Shown piece after piece: positions 5,744 through 12,459 of a stretch of 15,697 bases of DNA (its first letter is position 1; each line of letters starts with the position of its first letter). Source of the DNA: Gammaproteobacteria bacterium. Lineage in GTDB: Bacteria; Pseudomonadota; Gammaproteobacteria; Pseudomonadales; Cellvibrionaceae. The position numbers and the translations under genes are program-made. The notes below the pieces were generated by a model. The model ran no database searches. It was not told the DNA's origin and saw nothing but the letters and a program-made list of their open reading frames with translations. The stretch is taken from assembly GCA_021151835.1 (NCBI GenBank), contig JAGKWO010000076.1:1-15697 (forward strand), in the 5' to 3' direction.

Positions 5744-5776
5744 CAGGATGTTTTGAAAAGTCATCATACTTTCTTT

Positions 5777-5829
5777 TGGTGCCCTGGGCCGGACTCGAAC
5801 CGGCACGGCATTCGCCACTACCACCTCAA
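5777..5829 (-). pseudogene. truncated tRNA-Leu(GAG), 3' part only
   Basis: Read on the minus strand, the sequence has a tRNA-Leu anticodon loop TTGAGGT with anticodon GAG, the 3' anticodon stem GGTAG, a long variable arm (GGC-GAAT-GCC), a perfect T-arm (GCCGG/CCGGC), the acceptor 3' strand CCAGGGC and CCA. The matching 5' acceptor strand (GCCCTGG), the D-arm and the 5' anticodon stem are missing; in their place are the last codons of secG. No cloverleaf can form, so this is a broken gene. The intact state of the surviving part suggests a recent loss. A functional tRNA-Leu(GAG), if needed, must lie elsewhere in the genome. Confidence 0.85.
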
Positions 5830-6062
5830 GATTGGCTTTTTGCGATAACCGCCAAACCAAAACTTGTCACGAAAAATACAAACGCAATCGTCCAGGTTGC
5901 GCGGGTGAAGAAGTTACCACTTCCTTCACTACCAAACACAGTTTGCGAGGCACCCGCACCGAAGGAAGCACCGGCGGCTGCGCCCTTGCCTTGTTGCAAT
6001 AGTACGAGGCCAATAATAACCAGCGCTGCGAGCGAGTGAATAATGAGAACTAATTTTTCCAT
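5826..6062 (-). CDS. secG: SecG, protein-export channel subunit, shortened tail
   Basis: SecG is the small inner-membrane subunit of the SecYEG translocon and aids the SecA-driven step. This 78-residue protein has the family core: first membrane segment (about 3-22), the loop LLQQGKGAAAGASFGAGASQTVFGSEGSGNFFTR (written here only to locate it, residues about 20-53, with hallmark GASFGAGAS), then a second membrane segment (about 54-73). It ends five residues later, whereas E. coli SecG has 110 residues with a polar tail. The stop codon TGA (5826-5828) lies in the anticodon loop of the adjoining tRNA-Leu remnant, so a deletion removed both the tail and the 5' part of the tRNA. The membrane core is intact, so activity is likely kept. 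I chose the ATG at 6062 because it gives the family N-terminus; the longer frame overlaps tpiA. Confidence 0.9.
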   Translation of the reverse strand: MEKLVLIIHSLAALVIIGLVLLQQGKGAAAGASFGAGASQTVFGSEGSGNFFTRATWTIAFVFFVTSFGLAVIAKSQS

Positions 6063-6102
6063 CGTAAAACTCTCTTGGAGTATTTTGTTAATCGATGATC
6101 TA

Positions 6103-6873
6103 CTAAAAACTTGATTCAGCGGCCTTACAGATTGCCAGAAATTCATTGGCATCCAGAGAAGCTCCGCCGAGCAAGGCACCGTCTATATCATCCAATGCAA
6201 ATAACTGCTGTGCATTGTGAGCTTTAACGCTGCCGCCGTATAAAATTCTTACATCGCTAGCCAAGTCACCGAGCTGGGATCGCATAAATTTATGCACTTC
6301 CTCAGCTTGTTCTGGTGTAGCTGTTTTACCAGTTCCTACCGCCCATACTGGCTCGTAAGCTAATACTGCTTTGTCAAAGACATCCTTTCCCGCATAGGTA
6401 AATACTGCGTCCAGCTGCCTGCGGATTGTTTCCAAATGCAGACCTTTTTCACGATCTTGCAGAGATTCACCAACACATAGAATGGGAATCAAACCTGAAC
6501 TTTGAACCGCGACGAATTTTTGCGCTACCTGCAGGTCAGACTCATGCTGCATGCGGCGGCGCTCATTGTGACCAATTATTACAAATTTGCAATCCAAATC
6601 TGCAAGCATTGATGCGGAAACTTCGCCTGTATAAGCGCCTTTTTCATGCTCGCTTACAGTTTGTGCACCCAACTTAATGGAGGAGTTACGCAGACTCTCT
6701 TGGACCTGATGAAGGTAGGGAAAGGATGGACAAATTACGACATCCGCACCCCGCTCACCTTTCCACCCTTGGGTTATTGCAGTGAGCAAATTTGCGTTTT
6801 CACGCGAGTTACCATTCATCTTCCAGTTGCCAACCACCAGCTGGCGTCGCTTGGCGTTATTTGCCCGACTCAA
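6103..6873 (-). CDS. tpiA: Triose-phosphate isomerase
   Basis: The enzyme interconverts dihydroxyacetone phosphate and glyceraldehyde 3-phosphate in glycolysis, in the cytosol. Visible motifs are VVGNWKMNG with catalytic Lys18, GAYTGEVSASML (about 80-90), catalytic His102 in GHNERR, catalytic Glu174 in AYEPVWAVGTGK with the mobile loop, and the phosphate loop YGGSV. I chose a TTG start at 6873 because GGGGGAGG lies 8 bases upstream and it gives a normal length of 256 residues; the frame continues to an ATG at 6948, which would add an atypical 25-residue leader. The residue after the catalytic His is Asn where the family nearly always has Ser. It is followed by secG after a 40-base gap, so they are likely co-transcribed. 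The 209 bases upstream probably hold its promoter. Confidence 0.93.
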   Translation of the reverse strand: MSRANNAKRRQLVVGNWKMNGNSRENANLLTAITQGWKGERGADVVICPSFPYLHQVQESLRNSSIKLGAQTVSEHEKGAYTGEVSASMLADLDCKFVIIGHNERRRMQHESDLQVAQKFVAVQSSGLIPILCVGESLQDREKGLHLETIRRQLDAVFTYAGKDVFDKAVLAYEPVWAVGTGKTATPEQAEEVHKFMRSQLGDLASDVRILYGGSVKAHNAQQLFALDDIDGALLGGASLDANEFLAICKAAESSF

Positions 6874-7082
6874 TAGCAATACCTCCCCCAAAGCGGGCGC
6901 TAATGGTAGCCAAGATGTTTTAAACATACAACCGAATCTTGCTACCACTGCCGATTTTTATGCGGTTTTACATCACTTGTGGAATAAGTTTTTTCAATCT
7001 GGTTCGATCAACAGATTAAGACCCTGTGCATTCGCAATTAAGCTTCGCAAAGTTACCCATATAAGGGCTACTCAAAACAAGG

Positions 7083-8420
7083 TTAGCAAAGCTCTGCCTC
7101 CACGACAGCAGCCAGCTCCTGGGCAAGCTCCTTCACTTGCTTTTTGTCTTCGCCCTCCACCATTACGCGCACTACCGGCTCGGTGCCCGAAGGCCTTAAC
7201 AACACGCGGCCGGTTCCGGCCAATTTATCCTCGGTGAGCTTGACCGCCGATTTAATCGCCTCATTACCGTTGATATCCACTCGTTTGGAGACATGCACAT
7301 TGATCATCACCTGCGGCAATTTATTCATTGCTTTTTTGATTCGATGCAATGGTTCGCCGATGGTTGTGATTGCAAGGAGCACCTGCAATGCGGAAATAAT
7401 ACCGTCACCAGTGGTGGTGACATTACTACAAACAATATGGCCGGAATTTTCCCCACCCAAGCGCCAGCCGTTCTCGCGCATGAGTTCAATCACGTAACGA
7501 TCACCCACTTTTGCGCGGGCAAACGGAATATTTAGTTTCTTGAGCCCCAATTCAAAACCGAAATTACTCATAAGGGTGCCGACAACGCCGTCGCAGCCGC
7601 CGGCGTATTCCTGTTGGTAGGATGCAATGATGTAGAGCAACTCATCGCCATCCACCAATTCCCCTTTGTGATCAACAAAGACAACCCGGTCGCCATCACC
7701 ATCGAAAGCAATTCCCAAATCTGCGCCCAATTCCACCACTTTTTCTTGCAGTGCCTCTGGCTTGGTAGAACCGCAACTGCGATTAATATTGGTGCCATTC
7801 GGCTCGACAAACAACGATGTTACGTGCGCTCCCAATTCGGTGAATACATCAGGTGCTATGTTGTAGGTTGCCCCATTGGCACAATCCAGGACAATATGCA
7901 TGCCCTTGAGGTTAAATCCCCATGGCATGGTGCCTTTACAGAATTCAATGTAGCGCCCGGAAGCATCCGCGATACGGCGGGCTTTACCCAATTTCTCAGC
8001 GGTGGACATTTGCTGCTCAAGCTGCTGCTCAATTAAGTTTTCCAATTCATCAGGCAACTTACTGCCATTACCACCAAAAAATTTAATGCCATTGTCGACA
8101 TAACTATTGTGCGACGCACTGATCACTATTCCAGCCTGGGCTTTAAACGTGCGCGTCAGGTAGGCGACGCCGGGGGTGGGCATTGGCCCCAGTAACCCCA
8201 CATCAACACCCGCATTAATCAGTCCGGCTTGCAATGCAGATTCGAACATATAACCGGATATGCGCGTGTCTTTGCCAATCAAAATCATATTCTGGCCATC
8301 GAAGCGATCCTTCAATACGCATCCGGCCGCCCAACCCAGCTTGAGCATAAAATCGGGAGTGATCGGAAACTCACCCACCAAACCGCGAATGCCGTCAGTA
8401 CCAAAATATTTACGAGACAT
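7083..8420 (-). CDS. glmM: Phosphoglucosamine mutase
   Basis: GlmM turns glucosamine 6-phosphate into glucosamine 1-phosphate, the step leading to UDP-GlcNAc for peptidoglycan and lipopolysaccharide. At 445 residues it has the normal length. It starts with MSRKYFGTDGIRG, has the phosphoserine loop ISASHN (catalytic Ser103), the metal loop DGDGDR (240-245), the sugar-binding GGENSGH and the C-terminal phosphate loop RPSGTEPVVRV. The ribosome site GGAGTAAGG stands 4 bases before the ATG. It follows folP by 37 bases, the conserved folP-glmM pair, so the two are one operon. Confidence 0.97.
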   Translation of the reverse strand: MSRKYFGTDGIRGLVGEFPITPDFMLKLGWAAGCVLKDRFDGQNMILIGKDTRISGYMFESALQAGLINAGVDVGLLGPMPTPGVAYLTRTFKAQAGIVISASHNSYVDNGIKFFGGNGSKLPDELENLIEQQLEQQMSTAEKLGKARRIADASGRYIEFCKGTMPWGFNLKGMHIVLDCANGATYNIAPDVFTELGAHVTSLFVEPNGTNINRSCGSTKPEALQEKVVELGADLGIAFDGDGDRVVFVDHKGELVDGDELLYIIASYQQEYAGGCDGVVGTLMSNFGFELGLKKLNIPFARAKVGDRYVIELMRENGWRLGGENSGHIVCSNVTTTGDGIISALQVLLAITTIGEPLHRIKKAMNKLPQVMINVHVSKRVDINGNEAIKSAVKLTEDKLAGTGRVLLRPSGTEPVVRVMVEGEDKKQVKELAQELAAVVEAELC

Positions 8421-8457
8421 AAAACCTTACTCCGCTAAAAGAATCCGGCGAGAAACA

Positions 8458-9318
8458 TTATCCAGCAACTGCTTCCAATACTTTTAATACGTCCACAGTA
8501 GCTGCCACATCATGGACGCGAATAATAGACGCACCCTTTTGCGCGGCCAGTAACGCCAGCGCCAGGCTGCCGGGAAGTCGGGCATCCAGGGTGCGATTTA
8601 ATAATTGGCCAATCATTGATTTCCGGGACATACCTACCAACAGCGGATACCCCAGGTCACCAAGGCGCGGGAGCTGCCGCAAAAGGGCGAGATTATGCGT
8701 GAGTGTTTTGCCAAAGCCAAATCCCGGATCGAGGATTATCCGCTCAGGGGCTATTCCCATTTGTGCACATGCGGCAATCCGCTCTGCGAAAAACTGGCAA
8801 ACGTCACTAACCACATCTCGATATTGGGGATCTGCCTGCATAGTGGCTGGCTCCCCCTGCATATGCATCAGGCATATCGGTAGCCCTGAGTCAGTGGCAG
8901 CTTCAAGTGCGCCAGGGCGCGCCAGGGCGCGGACATCATTGATCATACTTGCGCCGTGCTTGCCCGACTCTCGCATGACCCTAGCGGTACTTGTGTCCAC
9001 CGAAACTACCGCATCCAGTTTACTAACCAGAGCTTCCACCACCGGCAGCACCCGATCCAATTCTTGCTGTTCCGACACAGGTGCGGCTCCGGGGCGGGTG
9101 GATTCACCGCCAACATCAATAATAGTGGCTCCTTCTAACAGCATCGCCTCCGCACGCGCCAGTGCCAAGTCGAGCGATAATCGCTCGCCAACATAGCTAT
9201 TACCACCGTCGGAAAAGGAATCGGGAGTGGCATTCAGAATACCCATGACCAATGGGCGAGAAATATCCAAGGAGTGTTTGCCACATTGCAAAATGGTTGA
9301 AGAGCAATTTTGTTGCAT
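8458..9318 (-). CDS. folP: Dihydropteroate synthase
   Basis: FolP joins p-aminobenzoate to the pterin diphosphate in folate synthesis and is the target of sulfonamides. The 286-residue protein shows all pterin and diphosphate motifs: MGILNATPDSFSDGG (about 25-39), IIDVGGESTRPG, SVDTS, MINDV, LMHMQG, DPGFGFGKT, GMSRKSMIG and RVHDV. The ATG at 9318 has GAGG five bases upstream. Only about 20 bases separate it from a strong terminator behind ftsH, so its transcription needs read-through or a promoter further up. A short tandem copy, GCGCCAGGGC twice at 8910-8929, lies in the coding part and has no frame effect. Confidence 0.96.
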   Translation of the reverse strand: MQQNCSSTILQCGKHSLDISRPLVMGILNATPDSFSDGGNSYVGERLSLDLALARAEAMLLEGATIIDVGGESTRPGAAPVSEQQELDRVLPVVEALVSKLDAVVSVDTSTARVMRESGKHGASMINDVRALARPGALEAATDSGLPICLMHMQGEPATMQADPQYRDVVSDVCQFFAERIAACAQMGIAPERIILDPGFGFGKTLTHNLALLRQLPRLGDLGYPLLVGMSRKSMIGQLLNRTLDARLPGSLALALLAAQKGASIIRVHDVAATVDVLKVLEAVAG

Positions 9319-9334
9319 GCGGGCCTCGATAAAA

Positions 9335-9360
9335 CAAGAACCCCGAGCAAGCTCGGGGTT
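9335..9360 (-). terminator. terminator or attenuator between ftsH and folP
   Basis: A 10-bp stem, AACCCCGAGC with GCTCGGGGTT (9339-9360), has a two-base loop in the DNA alignment, so the real loop is a little wider. On the minus strand it is followed by CTTGTTTT. It stands 27 bases after the ftsH stop and 20 bases before the folP ATG, so it probably reduces rather than stops expression of folP-glmM. Confidence 0.75.
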
Positions 9361-9387
9361 TTGGTGACAGAGTACGACCAGTCTCGT

Positions 9388-11292
9388 TTAATGTGTGTTG
9401 GCAGGACCACCGATAGGGCCAGTGGAAGACTCGCCAGCATCCTTATCGTGCAAATGGCTATTGAAATCATCGTCATTCCATTCGCGTGGAGGACGCACTT
9501 TGCGGCGCGCCATCAGATCATCTACCTGCTCGGCATCGATAGTTTCATACTCCATTAGCGCATCTTTCATCGCCTCCAGAATATCGCGATTTTCCTCCAG
9601 GATTTTTTGGGCACGGGAGTAGCAATCATCGATGATACGACGAACCTCTTCATCAATACGTTTGGACGTTTCATCCGAGTATTGCTGGGTTGACATACCG
9701 GGATACATGCCCTCTTCCTCGCCATAATGCAAAGGACCTAATTTCGCTGACAACCCCCATTTGGTCACCATATTGCGAGCAATAGCGGTTGCCCGTTCGA
9801 TATCGTTGGAAGCACCGGTGGTGATGCCTTCATCGCCCAGGGTCATCTGCTCGGCGATACGGCCACCAAACAAAGTACAAATGCTGGATTCAAGCGCGCG
9901 GCGACTCAAGCTGTATTTATCCGCCTCAGGGAGGAATTGGGTAACCCCCAGGGCACGGCCGCGTGGAATAATCGTAACCTTATGCACCGGGTCATGCTCA
10001 GGCACTATACGTCCAACGATGGCATGACCAGCTTCATGATAAGCAGTGTTTTCCTTTTCCTTTTCGCTCATCACCATAGTGCGACGCTCGGCGCCCATCA
10101 TAATTTTATCGCGCGCTTTTTCGAAATCTTCCATGGTCACCAGGCGCTTGTTGGCGCGAGCAGCCATTAATGCCGCCTCGTTAACCAGGTTCGCTAACTC
10201 CGCACCGGAGAAACCCGGGGTTCCGCGCGCAATGACCGAGGCACTGATACGCTCGTCCAAAGGAACCTTGCGCATGTGAACTTTCAGAATTTGTTCACGG
10301 CCGCGAATGTCAGGCAATCCGACATACACTTGGCGGTCGAAACGACCGGGACGTAATAAGGCTTTGTCCAACACGTCTGCTCGGTTGGTTGCGGCGATGA
10401 TAATCACCCCATCATTTCCCTCAAAACCATCCATTTCTACCAGGAGTTGGTTCAAGGTTTGTTCGCGTTCGTCGTGACCGCCACCGTGGCCACCACCGCG
10501 ATGACGCCCTACCGCATCGATCTCATCGATAAAGATAATGCATGGCGCCTGCTTCTTGGCTTGTTCGAACATGTCACGCACGCGACTTGCACCAACGCCG
10601 ACAAACATTTCGACGAAGTCGGAACCAGAAATTGAGAAAAACGGAACCTTGGCCTCTCCAGCAATTGCCTTGGCCAACAGAGTCTTACCGGTACCGGGAG
10701 GGCCGACCATCAGAACACCGCGGGGGATTTGGCCACCAAGGCGTTGGAATTTGGAAGGGTCACGCAGGTACTGCACCAGCTCCTGCACTTCTTCCTTGGC
10801 CTCATCAACACCGGCAACATCGGCAAATGTGGTTTTGATCTGGTCTTCGCCCAGCAAACGAGCCTTGCTCTTGCCAAAACTCATAGGGCCGCCTTTACCA
10901 CCGGCGCCACCTTGCATTTGCCGCATAAAGAACCAGAACACGGCGATAATAATCAGGATAGGAAAGCTCGCCACCAGCAACTGATTGAGCAGACTGGGTT
11001 GCTCCACCTCGCGCCCTTTAATAACCACGTTGTGGTTGTACAGGTCGTCGATTAACTTCGGGTCCTGGACCTGGGGGCGAATAGTTTTGAAGGTGGAGTT
11101 ATCTCGATAGACTCCCTCGATAACCAAGCCGTCTATGGTAACTTCTTGCACGCGATTGTCGCGCACGCTGGCGATGAAGTCGGAGTAATTCAAGGTGTTG
11201 TTACCCGACTGCTTGTTGAACCCTTCAAAAACGCTAAAGAGGACAACGGCTATAACAAGCCAAAGCACCAGGTTCTTGGTTATATCATTCAA
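9388..11292 (-). CDS. ftsH: ATP-dependent zinc metalloprotease FtsH
   Basis: FtsH is the inner-membrane AAA+ protease that degrades faulty membrane proteins and regulators such as sigma-32 and LpxC in E. coli. The 634 residues hold membrane segment 1 (about 7-24), a periplasmic part, membrane segment 2 (about 103-124), Walker A GPPGTGKT (197-204), the pore motif MFVGVG (229-234), Walker B IIFIDEID, the arginine-finger region RPGRFDR and the zinc site HEAGH (419-423). The start is TTG at 11292, which gives an N-terminus like that of E. coli FtsH (KNLxLWLVIAVVL), with AGGA 7 bases upstream. This ribosome site can pair with TCCTT just before and into the start codon. rlmE, the usual upstream partner, is absent. 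Confidence 0.97.
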   Translation of the reverse strand: MNDITKNLVLWLVIAVVLFSVFEGFNKQSGNNTLNYSDFIASVRDNRVQEVTIDGLVIEGVYRDNSTFKTIRPQVQDPKLIDDLYNHNVVIKGREVEQPSLLNQLLVASFPILIIIAVFWFFMRQMQGGAGGKGGPMSFGKSKARLLGEDQIKTTFADVAGVDEAKEEVQELVQYLRDPSKFQRLGGQIPRGVLMVGPPGTGKTLLAKAIAGEAKVPFFSISGSDFVEMFVGVGASRVRDMFEQAKKQAPCIIFIDEIDAVGRHRGGGHGGGHDEREQTLNQLLVEMDGFEGNDGVIIIAATNRADVLDKALLRPGRFDRQVYVGLPDIRGREQILKVHMRKVPLDERISASVIARGTPGFSGAELANLVNEAALMAARANKRLVTMEDFEKARDKIMMGAERRTMVMSEKEKENTAYHEAGHAIVGRIVPEHDPVHKVTIIPRGRALGVTQFLPEADKYSLSRRALESSICTLFGGRIAEQMTLGDEGITTGASNDIERATAIARNMVTKWGLSAKLGPLHYGEEEGMYPGMSTQQYSDETSKRIDEEVRRIIDDCYSRAQKILEENRDILEAMKDALMEYETIDAEQVDDLMARRKVRPPREWNDDDFNSHLHDKDAGESSTGPIGGPANTH

Positions 11293-11614
11293 GGAGAAAT
11301 CCTCACAGTTACATCAATCAGTTTGATGGCCAGCCAATCAGTGCACTAAAGGTGGGCGGAAATATTGGCATATTTTGTAGTGTAAAGCGTCCTGTTTTTC
11401 ACAGCTTAACGCCTTTTTGACGCCGAAATAAGGCATTAGGCCTATGTTTTACTGTAAATGGGGGCAATTGGATTAATTGCAACCAATGGAAAACCAGCCA
11501 TACACGGGAAACTCGACCTATACAACTGCGAATGCTGAGCCGCAGCGCAACCAGAATGGGGTAGAATGGCCGCCAATTTCATCCCTATACCATCCCGATA
11601 CTTAAGGTAAGTTT
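11293..11614. other. divergent intergenic region between ftsH and yhbY
   Basis: This 322-bp region has no gene and must hold the promoters for ftsH (leftward) and yhbY (rightward). On the yhbY side a TAGAAT box at 11562-11567 lies in the context GGGGTAGAATGGCCGCC, without a good -35. I could not pick a convincing ftsH promoter. The 23S rRNA methyltransferase gene rlmE, commonly found here upstream of ftsH, is absent, and I see no remnant of it. Confidence 0.5.
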
Positions 11615-11917
11615 ATGCCTATTAGCCCTGAGCGCAAAAAACAATTTCGTACTATCGGCCACAAGCTTAATCCCATTGTGACCATTGCTGGCAATGGCCT
11701 GAGCGATGGCGTACTGGCGGAGCTGAATCGCGCATTGGATGACCACGAATTAATCAAGGTAAAACTGGCAATTGCCGAGCGCGACGAGCGCAAAGACGTT
11801 GTTGCTGAGCTTGAAGCGCTACCCAATGTTGAACTCATCCAGGAAATCGGCAAAGTTGTTTTACTTTATCGTCACAATAAAAAAGCCAATCCCAAGCTAT
11901 CCAATTTGCACCGCTAA
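11615..11917 (+). CDS. yhbY: YhbY-type RNA-binding ribosome assembly protein
   Basis: This is a 100-residue single CRS1-YhbY (CRM) domain protein; the E. coli relative binds pre-50S ribosomal particles. The sequence shows the KHKLNPIVTIAGNGLS-like region here as GHKLNPIVTIAGNGLS (about 15-30), with the GxxGxs loop, HELIKVKL (about 44-51) and a C-terminal strand pair ending in VVLLYRHNKK. It starts at an ATG preceded by TTAAGG about 8 bases upstream. It is transcribed away from ftsH and toward greA, the usual arrangement in this locus, and is closed by a terminator 15 bases after its stop. Confidence 0.94.
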   Translation: MPISPERKKQFRTIGHKLNPIVTIAGNGLSDGVLAELNRALDDHELIKVKLAIAERDERKDVVAELEALPNVELIQEIGKVVLLYRHNKKANPKLSNLHR

Positions 11918-11932
11918 GTAAAACGGAATACA

Positions 11933-11958
11933 AAAAAACCGCCTGATGGCGGTTTTTT
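11933..11958. terminator. two-way terminator between yhbY and greA
   Basis: The stem AAAAAACCGCC (11933-11943) pairs with GGCGGTTTTTT (11948-11958) around TGAT. A-run and T-run on opposite sides allow it to end both the rightward yhbY and the leftward greA transcripts. Confidence 0.9.
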
Positions 11959-11968
11959 AGATCCTTTT

Positions 11969-12448
11969 TTAGAGATGTTCCACTTTATCAATTTCGTAGT
12001 CCACATCCCCACCGGGCGCTTTCACCACTACCACATCACCCTCTTCCTTACCCACTAGCGCGCGAGCAATAGGAGAGTTGACGGATATCTTGTTCGATTT
12101 AACGTCGGCCTCGTCGTCCCCGACAATCTGATATTTAACAGATTGGTCGGTATCCAGGTTGATAATTGTCACTGTAGTACCGAACAACACCTTACCGGTG
12201 TGCGGAATCTTGGTAACGTCAATAATCTGAGCATTACTGAGCTTGGCTTCAATTTCGTTGATACGCCCTTCGCAGAAACTCTGCTGTTCACGCGCAGCAG
12301 AGTATTCAGCGTTTTCCTTCAAGTCACCATGCTCGCGCGCTTCTGCAATTGCCTGAACAATGCGCGGGCGCTGAACTTTTTTTAAGTCTTCCAATTCAAG
12401 GCGCAACTTTTCTGCGCCCTGCTCAGTCATCGGAAATTTTGTGCTCAT
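11969..12448 (-). CDS. greA: Transcript cleavage factor GreA
   Basis: GreA enters the secondary channel of RNA polymerase and triggers cleavage of backtracked RNA. The 159 residues match the family: an N-terminal antiparallel coiled coil (about 1-75) with the tip sequence GDLKENAEYSAAREQQ, whose acidic residues Asp42 and Glu45 act at the active site, and a C-terminal globular domain with SPIARALVGKEEGD (about 125-138). The ATG at 12448 has AAGGAA about 7 bases upstream. It begins 11 bases after the carB stop, so the two share a transcript, as in related bacteria. Confidence 0.97.
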   Translation of the reverse strand: MSTKFPMTEQGAEKLRLELEDLKKVQRPRIVQAIAEAREHGDLKENAEYSAAREQQSFCEGRINEIEAKLSNAQIIDVTKIPHTGKVLFGTTVTIINLDTDQSVKYQIVGDDEADVKSNKISVNSPIARALVGKEEGDVVVVKAPGGDVDYEIDKVEHL

Positions 12449-12459
12449 ACTTATTTCCT

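Noticed and set aside
5701..6039. 112-codon plus-strand frame opposite secG and the tRNA remnant
   Set aside because: It is the antisense shadow of secG, tRNA-Leu and the terminator stem.
8910..8929. Tandem 10-bp repeat in folP
   Set aside because: It encodes the ordinary DHPS segment after MINDVRA; two short GC-rich copies in a coding region are not remarkable.
9173..9187. Palindrome GAGCGATAATCGCTC inside folP
   Set aside because: It is a short stem inside a conserved coding region, without a T-run or other sign of function.
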